DNA of 8,422 nucleotides. Source: JALNZF01 sp049793155. Lineage in GTDB: Bacteria; Nitrospirota; UBA9217. Shown piece by piece: positions 1 through 6,500 of the stretch. The DNA lies in contig JBARBN010000010.1 in NCBI GenBank assembly GCA_049793155.1, positions 1-8,422 on the forward strand, read 5' to 3'. How positions within the stretch are numbered: position 1 is the first letter of the stretch; each line of letters starts with the position of its first letter. The notes beneath the pieces are model-generated. The model saw only the letters and a list, made by a program, of their open reading frames with translations, searched no databases and was not told the origin of the DNA. Made by a program: the position numbers and the translations under genes.

Positions 1-126
1 ATTGTGGTTGGGATCGCCTGCGCGGCGGCGGTAAGCCTCGTGGTCGGCGGTCTGATCGGAACGGTTTTGGGATATATTGTGTCGGTACCGACAGCGACGA
101 AAGAGAAAGCTGCCGAGAAGGCATAA
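1..126 (+). CDS. C-terminal end of a small membrane protein (5' partial)
   Basis: Frame 1 is open from the left edge to a TAA at 124-126 and gives 41 residues. The visible part is one long hydrophobic, Gly/Ala/Val-rich segment (about residues 1-30, with small-residue spacing such as VVGGLIGTVLG) followed by a short charged tail ending KEKAAEKA. This is what the C-terminal transmembrane helix and cytoplasmic tail of a small inner-membrane protein look like. An intrinsic terminator lies 65 bp after the stop, as expected for the last gene of a transcript. The start and the family lie outside the window, so no function can be given. The reading frame is short, so a chance open frame is not fully excluded. 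Confidence 0.6.
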   Translation: MVVGIACAAAVSLVVGGLIGTVLGYIVSVPTATKEKAAEKA

Positions 127-190
127 ACAAAAAGGTACACCCGGACCGCAGCTGAACGAAGGCAAGTTGAAAAGATTAATTCACGAACTG

Positions 191-217
191 AGGCGATGAG
201 AAATCATCGCCTTTTTT
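191..217 (+). terminator. Rho-independent terminator after the left-edge gene
   Basis: A perfect 9-bp stem (AGGCGATGA at 191-199 and TCATCGCCT at 204-212) encloses a GAAA tetraloop and runs into six T residues (212-217). It lies downstream of the partial plus-strand gene ending at 126 and upstream of the DUF3300 gene, so it separates the two transcripts. Confidence 0.9.
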
Positions 218-390
218 ATTCAAAAAGAATGCATGAACCATTTCATCAATTATGAGGTATACTAAACTAGTTCAACTTTTTGTTCGCAGTCGTGTCTAAA
301 TATAGGAAATAATATATAAACGAAAACTAGAGATGTTGTCAACTATAACCAGATGTCCGCTGCTACCTGGCAGAGGATGGAGGTGCGCTA
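218..390 (+). other. AT-rich leader upstream of the DUF3300 gene; promoter not resolved
   Basis: This spacer is clearly AT-rich and contains no credible reading frame; the ATG near 231 opens only ten codons. The promoter of the DUF3300 gene must lie here because of the terminator just upstream. A TATACT at 258-263 would serve as a -10 box, but no good -35 lies 16-18 bp before it. A second AT-rich patch at 297-320 also lacks a partner. I therefore name no specific promoter. Confidence 0.4.
379..385 (+). promoter_or_regulatory. Ribosome binding site that sets the TTG start of the DUF3300 gene
   Basis: GGAGGTG ends 5 nt before TTG at 391. The only nearby ATG (377) is out of frame and stops within six codons. 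The first in-frame residues after the TTG form a complete signal peptide. The strong Shine-Dalgarno plus a rare TTG start suggests moderate translation. Confidence 0.75.
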
Positions 391-1794
391 TTGAATAGGA
401 TCTTTATAAAGGGCTTTCTGCTGGCAGTTGTTGTGTTCCTTTCAGCCTTCTTATCCACCCTGGCCCGGGCTGATGACGCGGATCTGACATACTCACTATC
501 CTTCACGGACGAGGAACTGGACAACCTTCTTGCCCCCATAGCGCTCTATCCGGACCCATTACTGGCCCAGATGCTGCCGGCCTCGACGTATCCGGAAGAG
601 GTAGCCGATGCTTCGGCATGGCTTGACAGCGGAGGGAATGTGTCAAATATTGACGAGCAGAATTGGGATGAGTCCGTCAAGGCAATTATCCACTATCCAG
701 ACGTTCTCCAAATGATGGCTGGGAATATGGATTGGACTGCCAACCTGGGAGACGCATTCATCAACCAGCCGGAAGACGTGACCAATTCGATCCAGCGCCT
801 CAGGTGGCGGGCGAGGGCAGTCGGCAATCTTGTGAGTAACAGGGAACAAAGCATCATTATCGAGGGAGACTATATCAGTATAGATCCGGCCGTGCCGCAG
901 TATGTTTACGTCCCCCAGTACGATCCCATGGCCGTGTACATCGAAGAACCAATTCCGAGCGGCCCACCTTTCATTGTATTTGGTCTCGGTCTCGCGATCG
1001 GAGACTGGCTGAGCATGGACTTTGACTGGGGTCGCCATGACGTGATCTATCACGGCTGGAACCGTCCTGGCTGGGTCGATCATGCAAGGCCGTACGTTCA
1101 CGTAAGAAATGTCTATATCAACCAAAGCAGGCCCTCCATAAATAGGACATGGAGGCATGATAGATCGCACGGCGATCCAGCCAGGTATCTGGCATCGAGA
1201 CCGAGCGGCCCGATGACCGACCGGCATACGCGTACCGGGGAGGTCAGAGGGCAAACTTTAGTGATACCCCGGCCCACTGGCGGGGCGTTCAGTCCCGGCG
1301 GCGACACCCGCGCATACAGCAATCGCGGCAGAGAAAGCCGCGGCACTGTCAGCCAGCAGCCGGCGCCGTTGTCTTCGGGTATCATCAACCGTCGGCCAAC
1401 CATACCTGCCCCAACGGTCAGCCAGCGGCCGAATATACCATCTCCCAATGTCAGCCAGCGGAGTATTGTGCCGACTCCGGGTGTCAGCCGGCAACCGACG
1501 GTGGTTCCGGCCCCGGTCATCACACAACGGCCGACGCCGGTTGCTCCGCAGGCAAGCAGCAGCCCCTCCAGGCAGCCCGCTCCTGCACGTGAGGAAGTGC
1601 AGCAGCCCAAAAGGACCCCGTCCGTCACGTTCGGCGGTTACCGGGGAGCTGATGAGGCCAGGGCTCAGAGCGTTCGTGGCGAGGCCAGTCGTCAAAGCAG
1701 TGAAAGAGCGCGCCCGTCAGCACCCCCTGCGAGCCAGGGCCGCGCCCCTGCAGGCGCAAGCTCTAGTGGAGAGAGACAGCGCCGGGAGCGGTGA
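391..1794 (+). CDS. DUF3300 family exported protein with Pro/Arg/Ser-rich repeat tail
   Basis: This is a 467-residue protein of the DUF3300 family, whose biochemical role is unknown. A Sec-type signal peptide (residues 1-27) has Arg/Lys near the N-terminus, a hydrophobic core and an ARA cleavage motif, and has no twin arginine. The conserved domain (about 40-230) shows hallmarks I associate with the family: LLAPIALYPDPLLAQ at 46-60, the YPDVLQMM and DWT segment near 102-115, SIQRLRWRARAVGNL at 133-147, and QYVYVPQYDP at 170-179. A Gly/Trp-rich stretch near 198-228 follows. From about 250 to the end the protein is low-complexity, basic and rich in Pro, Ser, Arg and Gln, with an 11-residue tandem repeat (335-378); this part is probably disordered or surface-binding. 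The gene starts with TTG behind a good Shine-Dalgarno. Its stop overlaps an upstream in-frame GTG of the next gene, and the DUF3300-DUF2950 order is a common pairing. The location (periplasm or outer envelope) is inferred. Confidence 0.93.
   Translation: MNRIFIKGFLLAVVVFLSAFLSTLARADDADLTYSLSFTDEELDNLLAPIALYPDPLLAQMLPASTYPEEVADASAWLDSGGNVSNIDEQNWDESVKAIIHYPDVLQMMAGNMDWTANLGDAFINQPEDVTNSIQRLRWRARAVGNLVSNREQSIIIEGDYISIDPAVPQYVYVPQYDPMAVYIEEPIPSGPPFIVFGLGLAIGDWLSMDFDWGRHDVIYHGWNRPGWVDHARPYVHVRNVYINQSRPSINRTWRHDRSHGDPARYLASRPSGPMTDRHTRTGEVRGQTLVIPRPTGGAFSPGGDTRAYSNRGRESRGTVSQQPAPLSSGIINRRPTIPAPTVSQRPNIPSPNVSQRSIVPTPGVSRQPTVVPAPVITQRPTPVAPQASSSPSRQPAPAREEVQQPKRTPSVTFGGYRGADEARAQSVRGEASRQSSERARPSAPPASQGRAPAGASSSGERQRRER
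1393..1524 (+). repeat. 33-bp in-frame tandem repeat (four degenerate units) in the DUF3300 gene
   Basis: The valine codons of the repeated motif start at 1417, 1450, 1483 and 1516, exactly 33 bp apart. The encoded unit is 11 residues, roughly R-P-x-I/V-P-x-P-x-V-S-Q: RPTIPAPTVSQ, RPNIPSPNVSQ, RSIVPTPGVSR, then QPTVVPAPVIT. The bases around the Val-Ser-Gln core (GTCAGCCAGCGG) are best conserved, and an isolated copy of this core also lies at 1348. Because the period is a multiple of three, copy-number change would lengthen or shorten the tail without a frameshift. Confidence 0.85.
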
Positions 1795-1853
1795 CGGATT
1801 TGCATTTTATCGTCAATGACGTTCCATCATCGTGGAATAAATTGAATTTGGAA

Positions 1854-1859
1854 AGGAAG
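1854..1859 (+). promoter_or_regulatory. Ribosome binding site favouring ATG 1866 for the DUF2950 gene
   Basis: AGGAAG lies 6 nt before ATG 1866. The longer in-frame alternative, GTG 1791, overlaps the previous stop as GTGA but would put a 25-residue polar segment before the signal peptide. Confidence 0.65.
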
Positions 1860-1865
1860 AAAACC

Positions 1866-2831
1866 ATGGAGACATTGCAATGCAAATCCCCGGTTCCTAC
1901 AATGAGAGGTATAGCTCTTATCGCTGCGCTTTTGATTACTACGGGTGTGTTCTGGAGCACGCCGCTCATAGCGGGCGCGTCGCAAAAACTATTTGCCACT
2001 CCTGAAGACGCCGTAAAAGGGCTTGTCGAGGCGGTCAAGACGCACGACAAGGCTGCACTCGATCAGATATTCGGACCTTCCGCAAAAGACCTCCGTTCCA
2101 GCGACGACGTACAGGCCGCCACCGAATTTGACGAATTTGCCAAACATGCGGCCGAGAAAACCACTATCGTGAAAGAGAATGATGCAAAGGCGATCATTCA
2201 CATCGGCAACGAGAACTGGCCCTATCCGATTCCTCTGGTAAAAAAGAATGAACAGTGGTTCTTTGACACGGACGCTGGAAAAGAGGAGATCCTGAACCGC
2301 CGTATCGGCGAAAATGAACTCACCGCCATTTTGGTCTGCCGCTCCTATGTAGCAGCGCAGCGCGAGTATGTCCTGAAAGACTGGGACGGCGATGGAATTC
2401 TCGCCTATGCGCAGAAACTTCGGAGTGATCCCGGCAAAAAAAACGGTCTGTTCTGGAGACATGCGCCCGGAGAACCGGTGAGTCCCCTGGGTGAACTTGT
2501 GGCACGGGCCAGGATGGAAGGTTATAAAAAGGGGAAGTCACTTTTCAAGGAACAGCCGGTGCCATTTCATGGCTATTATCTCAAGATACTGCCGCAACAG
2601 GGGGAAAATGCACCAGGGGGGAAATACAATTATATTACCAATGGCAATATGGTCGGAGGCTTTGCCCTGGTCGCTTTCCCCTCGGACTGGGGCAAGTCGG
2701 GAGTGATGACCTTTATCGTCAATCAGCAAGGAAAGGTTTACCAGAAGAACCTCGGACCGGACACCATGAAGATCGCCGGGGAGATGCAAACCTACGATCC
2801 CGATAAGACGTGGACACCTGTTAAAGAATGA
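1866..2831 (+). CDS. DUF2950 family exported protein
   Basis: This is a 321-residue protein of the DUF2950 family, whose function is unknown. From ATG 1866 it has a short polar N-terminus and then a signal peptide whose core spans about residues 13-36, with likely cleavage after AGA at 36-38. The lysines and arginine before the core do not form a twin-arginine motif, so Sec export is expected. The mature part begins KLFATPEDAVKGLVEAVKTHD, a DUF2950-like opening. A DWDGDG segment and a KKNGLFW segment follow in the middle. The C-terminal third has FHGYYLKILPQQG, a Gly/Asn-rich YNYITNGNMVGGFALVAFP segment, and FIVNQQGKVYQKNLG. The reading frame also extends upstream to GTG 1791, which overlaps the DUF3300 stop by 4 nt and could give translational coupling, but the Shine-Dalgarno and signal peptide support 1866. 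A third in-frame start, ATG 1902, would begin right at the signal peptide. The two genes very likely share a transcript and act together in the envelope (inference). Confidence 0.93.
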   Translation: METLQCKSPVPTMRGIALIAALLITTGVFWSTPLIAGASQKLFATPEDAVKGLVEAVKTHDKAALDQIFGPSAKDLRSSDDVQAATEFDEFAKHAAEKTTIVKENDAKAIIHIGNENWPYPIPLVKKNEQWFFDTDAGKEEILNRRIGENELTAILVCRSYVAAQREYVLKDWDGDGILAYAQKLRSDPGKKNGLFWRHAPGEPVSPLGELVARARMEGYKKGKSLFKEQPVPFHGYYLKILPQQGENAPGGKYNYITNGNMVGGFALVAFPSDWGKSGVMTFIVNQQGKVYQKNLGPDTMKIAGEMQTYDPDKTWTPVKE

Positions 2832-2931
2832 CGTTCCCTCATGAAGGGTGGCCGTGCTTTATGCGACAATAAAGAGAATTGTGAGTGGTATTAATGCCGA
2901 CAGTAATGACCAGATTTGACGCTGGCAAGTA

Positions 2932-2960
2932 TTGACAGGTTTGTTGAGTAGTAGTATCAT
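2932..2960 (+). promoter_or_regulatory. Near-consensus sigma70-type promoter of tatA
   Basis: A perfect -35 box TTGACA (2932-2937) is separated by exactly 17 bp from TATCAT (2955-2960), which matches the -10 consensus at five of six positions. Transcription would start near 2967, giving a leader of about 60 nt before the tatA start. This suggests tatA is transcribed independently of the DUF3300/DUF2950 unit and fairly strongly. Confidence 0.75.
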
Positions 2961-3011
2961 CAAGACATAGAAAATTAGATGTTTGAATAAATTTAAAAAC
3001 TGATGTGGAGC

Positions 3012-3018
3012 GAGGAGG
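3012..3018 (+). promoter_or_regulatory. Ribosome binding site that sets the tatA start
   Basis: GAGGAGG lies 8 nt before ATG 3027. The earlier in-frame ATG at 3003 has no Shine-Dalgarno, and starting there would translate through this site and add eight polar residues ahead of the membrane helix. Confidence 0.85.
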
Positions 3019-3026
3019 GTTGTGTT

Positions 3027-3215
3027 ATGGAAGGGCTATTTCAACCAATGCACTTGATCATCATCCTGGTGATCGTACTGATCATTTTCGGGCCAGGTAA
3101 GTTGCCGCAACTCGGAGAGGGACTCGGGAAAAGCATTAAAGCCTTCAAAAAAGCTCTCAACGAGGGCGAGCAAGACGCTACCCGCATAGAACATAAAGAA
3201 GAAAAGAAAGTATAG
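3027..3215 (+). CDS. tatA: Sec-independent (twin-arginine) translocase subunit TatA/TatE type
   Basis: This is a 62-residue TatA-family protein, which forms the pore-like component that carries folded twin-arginine proteins across the inner membrane together with TatC. A short N-terminus leads into one transmembrane helix (about residues 9-20). The family hinge FGPGKLPQLG follows at 21-30, then an amphipathic helix with the signature GEGLGKSIKAFKKAL at 30-44, and a short charged tail ending EEKKV. The length is slightly short for TatA, which commonly has 60-90 residues. The glycine-lysine pattern and lack of a long C-terminal extension favour TatA/E over TatB. The start at 3027 is set by the Shine-Dalgarno. 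The gene stands alone, with its own promoter and no tatB or tatC in the window. Neither neighbouring exported protein has a twin-arginine motif, so the proximity does not show that they are its cargo. Confidence 0.94.
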   Translation: MEGLFQPMHLIIILVIVLIIFGPGKLPQLGEGLGKSIKAFKKALNEGEQDATRIEHKEEKKV

Positions 3216-3244
3216 TGTAAGCTTTGGTGGTCGCAGAAAATGCG

Positions 3245-3288
3245 AAACGAATTGACTCTGCCCACCCGTCTTATGCCTCGTTTTTTTT
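3245..3288 (+). terminator. Possible weak terminator after tatA
   Basis: AAACGA (3245-3250) can pair with TCGTTT (3278-3283) across a long loop that holds a further GAC/GTC pairing, and the stem runs into eight T (3281-3288). The stem is weak and the loop large, so this is a tentative call. The stronger stem at 3430-3473 is the better tatA terminator. Confidence 0.25.
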
Positions 3289-3327
3289 CATCACGCGTTT
3301 CTTTTCCATTGGATCGTATTGAGAATG

Positions 3328-3349
3328 CCACAGGGGTCTGCCCCTATGG
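3328..3349 (+). repeat. GC-rich hairpin in the intergenic region
   Basis: AGGGG (3332-3336) pairs with CCCCT (3341-3345) around a TCTG loop. After one C-A mismatch, CCA (3328-3330) pairs with TGG (3347-3349). No T run follows, so it is not an intrinsic terminator. Its role is unknown. Confidence 0.5.
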
Positions 3350-3376
3350 AGGCTGATGATTCTGGCCCGTGACCAC

Positions 3377-3405
3377 GAGGCCTGGAGGAAGTTCTTCCCC
3401 GCCTC
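3377..3405 (+). repeat. Nested hairpin in the intergenic region
   Basis: GAGGC (3377-3381) pairs with GCCTC (3401-3405), and inside it GGAAG (3387-3391) pairs with CTTCC (3394-3398). The inner spacers are unpaired and no T run follows. This could be a structured transcript end or a remnant of a repeat; I cannot tell which. Confidence 0.4.
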
Positions 3406-3410
3406 CTTTA

Positions 3411-3497
3411 GTTCGATCCCTCCTCATCTAAAAACAAAATGGGTTGACCTTTCTGTCAACCCATTTTGTTTTTTTGGTAGAGCTGAGGGAATCGAAC
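3411..3497. repeat. Imperfect palindrome carrying tRNA-3'-end-like sequence on both arms
   Basis: The left arm read on the plus strand (3411-3448) and the right arm read on the minus strand (3497-3455) share, in the same order, GTTCGAT, CCCTC, TCTA and then AAAACAAAATGGGTTGAC. They differ by a T insertion after GTTCGAT, a divergent block of four or five bases between CCCTC and TCTA, and extra bases (CC and more A) after TCTA. The inner 19 bp are perfect and form the terminator stem. The right arm is a good tRNA T-arm and acceptor end. The left arm is a degenerate copy whose T stem no longer pairs. Confidence 0.75.
3430..3473. terminator. Strong bidirectional intrinsic terminator between tatA and the glucan synthase gene
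   Basis: A perfect 19-bp stem (3430-3448 with 3455-3473) closes a 6-nt loop (3449-3454). Its outer part is A-rich on one side and T-rich on the other, so in either direction the GC-containing part of the hairpin (GGGTTGAC/GTCAACCC) is followed by a T tract broken once by G. It can end transcripts from tatA on the plus strand and from the glucan synthase gene on the minus strand. The minus-strand tRNA fragment abuts it directly, as a terminator placed just after a tRNA gene would. Confidence 0.88.
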
Positions 3498-3507
3498 CCC
3501 TGACCCC
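3475..3507 (-). pseudogene. 3' fragment of a tRNA gene (tRNA-Ala-like), no 5' half
   Basis: Read on the minus strand, positions 3507 to 3475 give a variable region GGGTC, a T arm with TTCGATT loop, an acceptor 3' strand CAGCTCT, discriminator A and encoded CCA. This resembles the end of tRNA-Ala genes. The acceptor also resembles a tmRNA end, with a U at position 70 that would allow the G3-U70 alanine identity pair. One base seems to be missing: AGGGG should be matched by CCCCT, but only CCCT is present, so the T stem pairs imperfectly. The next 70 bases upstream contain no D arm, anticodon arm or matching acceptor 5' strand, so this is a fragment and not a functional tRNA. Such 3' ends are typical attachment-site remnants of elements that insert into tRNA or tmRNA genes. 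The identity as Ala rather than tmRNA is tentative. Confidence 0.65.
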
Positions 3508-3565
3508 ACAAGACGGCCAACAGGGAAAGACATTGAAAAGGAGCATGGGAAACGGCATCTATCGC

Positions 3566-6500
3566 CTACCGCGCCGCAATTCTTACCGTGACCGCGTGGT
3601 CCCGATGGTCGTCAACAAGGGAAATAGTCTTGTTGCTTTGCTCAATGCCGTCGACAAGCAGACTCACCTCGCTGGTTTCGCGCGTTTGCAGGACAGTGAT
3701 ATGGTAGAAGGTTTCCCGGTACCGATAGTGCACCGTGAACGCATCCCACTCTCTGGGCAGGCACGGCTCGAAGCGCAGGTTGTCTGTTTCAAGCCGTATC
3801 CCCAGCAGTGATTCCAGGATAAGCCGGTACATCCACCCGGCCGATCCTGTGTACCAGGTCCATCCTCCTTGCCCGATGTGCGGAGGGACCGCATAGACGT
3901 CGGCGGCCGCAACATAGGGTTCTCCTTTGTAGATCGCGACCTCTTCAGGCGATCTCGCATGGTTTATGGGATTGATCATTGCCATCAGGTCCCATGCGCG
4001 GCTGCTGTCACCCAGTGCGGCAAATGCCATCGCAGTCCATACCGCCGCGTGAGTATACTGCCCGCCGTTCTCCCTCACACCAGGAACGTACCCCTTTATA
4101 TATCCGGGATCCAGATCCGACTTGTCGAACGGCGGGTCGAGGAGCTGGATCAGGCCATGCTCGCGTCGAACAAGAAACTTATCCACCGCTTCCATTGCCA
4201 TGCGCTGGCGTTCGGCATCCCCGGCCCCAGAGAGAACAGACCAGCTTTGGGCAATGGAATCGATACGGCATTCAGCATTGCCCGCTGAACCCAGTGGAGA
4301 ACCGTCGTCAAAAAAAGCACGGAGATACCATTCACCATCCCAGCCATGCTCCTCGATATTCCGGCGCACATGACCGGCTTCATCCTGACAGCGTGCAGAG
4401 AATGACAGGTCTCCATGGAGGTGCGCGATCTCCGTGAAACGCACAAGCACTTCATAAAGGAAAAATCCAAGCCAGACGCTTTCTCCTTTACCGTGCTGGC
4501 CAACCAGGTTCATGCCATCGTTCCAATCGCCCGAGCCGATGAGCGGCAGGCCGTGCTTGCCGCTGGTAATGCCGCGCAGGATGGCCCGCACGCAGTGATC
4601 ATACAGGCTAGCCGTTTCCTCAGAAGCACGGGGAAGATCGTAATAGGAGTCTTCATCAGGGTTGAGCGGGCGACCCTCGATGAAGCGGACGGTTTCATCA
4701 AGCACCCCGGTGTCTCCGCTCGTCAGAACATAGCGGCATGTGGCAAGGGGAAGCCAGAGAAAATCGTCGGAACAGCGTGTACGCACGCCGCGCCCGATCG
4801 GAGGATGCCACCAATGCTGGACATCTCCCTCCTTGAACTGATGGGCCGCGCAGAGGAGGAGGTGTTCGCGTACGAGCCCGGGTTCGGTATGGATGAGCGC
4901 CATCACGTCCTGCAACTGGTCGCGGAAACCGAATGCGCCCCCGGACTGGTAGTATCCGCTCCTTGCCCAGAGACGGCATGCCAGTGTCTGGTATACCAGC
5001 CATCCGTTGGCCAGCATGTTGACGGGCTGGTCAGGTGTGTCCACCTGCACTGCGCCGAGGGTGCGGTTCCAATACTCCCAGACCTTTTCAAGCGCTCCGC
5101 GCGCGGCACCGGATCCCCTGAAGCGTTGCACCAGGTTGCCTGCGTCTTCGGAGTTTCTCCCTGCACCGAGCCTGAAGATGATCTCCCGCTCCTGCCCGTT
5201 GGCCAGATCGAAGGGGACCTGGACAGCGGCGCAGGGGTCCAGACCGGCCCCTATCCTGCCGGAAAGCCGGGTACGGGTCATCGCAGCCGGACTCTGAAGC
5301 GTGCCGTTGCGGCCAAGGAACTCTGACCGGTCGCCGGTCACGGTGCGGGTCAATTCGCCCGCATCAAAGAACGCGGTCCGGTCAACAAACTCCGAGTTAT
5401 AGTGGTTCCTCGCGAAGATCGCGCCGGTTTTAGGGTCGATCTCGGTGATAACGTGCAATGCCGTTTTCGGCCGCAGATCTCCCAGTACCCATTCCACGTA
5501 ACCGAAGGCCGAGAGCCGGCGCGGACGGCCCGAGACATTTTTCACCTTCATTGCCGTAAATTTGATCGATGCATCCGTTGCAACGTAAACCCAGACCTCC
5601 GAGCTGATGCCGTCTTCCACGTGTTCAAAGACGCTGTAACCGAATCCGTGGCGGCTGACGTACTGCAATGCCCCATGGCCCGGCAGAGGTGTCGGGGACC
5701 AGAAATGGCCGCTCTCTTCATCGCGGAGGTAAAAAGCCTCCCCACCGGAATCGCTTATTGGATCGTTGTTCCACGGAGTAAGGCGGAACTCGTGGGCATT
5801 TTCGCTCCAGGTGTAGGCAGCTCCGCTCTCCGAAATGATTGTCCCGAAAAGCGGGTTTGCCATCACATTCACCCATGGCGCCGGGGTCTTTTGTCCGGAC
5901 GAGGTCGTAATGATGTATTCGCGGCCGTCAGGCGTGAAACCTCCGAGTCCGTTAAAGAAGAGCAGGTCGTTGTGGGTACTTGCCGCGAAAGGTGCGGTTT
6001 CAGGTTTGTGTCTCCGCGTTGGAGTGAGGCGCGGGGCCAATGCCGCTGCAGGGGCGACAAGCTTTACCTGGTCCGCGAGCGGGCCGCGGCTGTCACTGAT
6101 GACGACGCGGGCGACTGTTTGAAGCAGGATCCGGTCCTCGTTTGGTATCTGGTCCACAGGTCTAACGAAAATGCCTCCCGGCCGTTCGGCCACGTTCGCT
6201 TCAACGCCTGCCGCAATGAGCCCCATGATCTGTTCCTGAAGAAGGTGCCGGTAACCGGCGTGATCTTCATTCGAGATCACGAGGTCCACCGCGAGTCCCT
6301 TGAGACGCCAGTATTCGTGTGCCTGTACGAGCTGACGCACCAGGTCGACATGTGCCGGATCTTCGATCCGCAGCAGTACGATCGGGATATCTCCGGAAAT
6401 GGAGTAGCCCCAGAGACCGGACTGCCCGCGGCGGTTCTTCTGGATTATACCCGAATCGGCGCGCAGAGAAGAATTGGCATAGAGAACGGATCCGGCAAGG

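Larger units (their letters stand above)
3216..3565. other. Convergent, hairpin-rich intergenic region with no gene
   Basis: These 350 bp separate tatA (plus strand) from the end of the glucan synthase gene (minus strand) and hold no credible protein gene. In order there are: a 5-bp stem at 3231-3245 (TCGCA/TGCGA); a run of eight T at 3281-3288; a GC-rich hairpin at 3328-3349; a nested stem at 3377-3405; the 19-bp terminator stem at 3430-3473; and a tRNA 3'-end fragment on the minus strand at 3475-3507. The remaining 58 bp up to the glucan synthase stop show nothing I recognise. Confidence 0.7.

Noticed and set aside
643..1254. Minus-strand open frames opposite the DUF3300 gene (also 1113-1628 and 1258-1695)
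   Set aside because: They are antisense to a gene with a clear signal peptide and family motifs, and the translated sequences show no domain.
1448..1819. A 123-codon plus-strand frame overlapping the DUF3300 tail
   Set aside because: It is an Arg/Pro-rich out-of-frame reading of the repeat-containing tail, without a ribosome binding site or recognisable features.
2837..2849. A small hairpin (CCCT/AGGG) just after the DUF2950 stop as a terminator
   Set aside because: The stem is only 4 bp and no T run follows, so it would not terminate transcription by itself.
3411..3430. The left palindrome arm as a real tRNA 3' end on the plus strand
   Set aside because: The TTCGATC loop-like sequence has no pairing T stem (TTTAG cannot pair with CCCTC), and no D arm, anticodon arm or 5' acceptor strand lies upstream. 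At most it is a degenerate copy of the right arm.
3356..3811. A 151-codon plus-strand open frame starting behind a GGAGG-like sequence
   Set aside because: It runs through the terminator stem, antisense through the tRNA fragment (giving the familiar spurious AEGIEP-type peptide) and into the 3' end of the glucan synthase gene.
4415..5326. A 303-codon plus-strand open frame
   Set aside because: It lies antisense to the catalytic GH94 barrel, including the DWND motif, and has no family features of its own.
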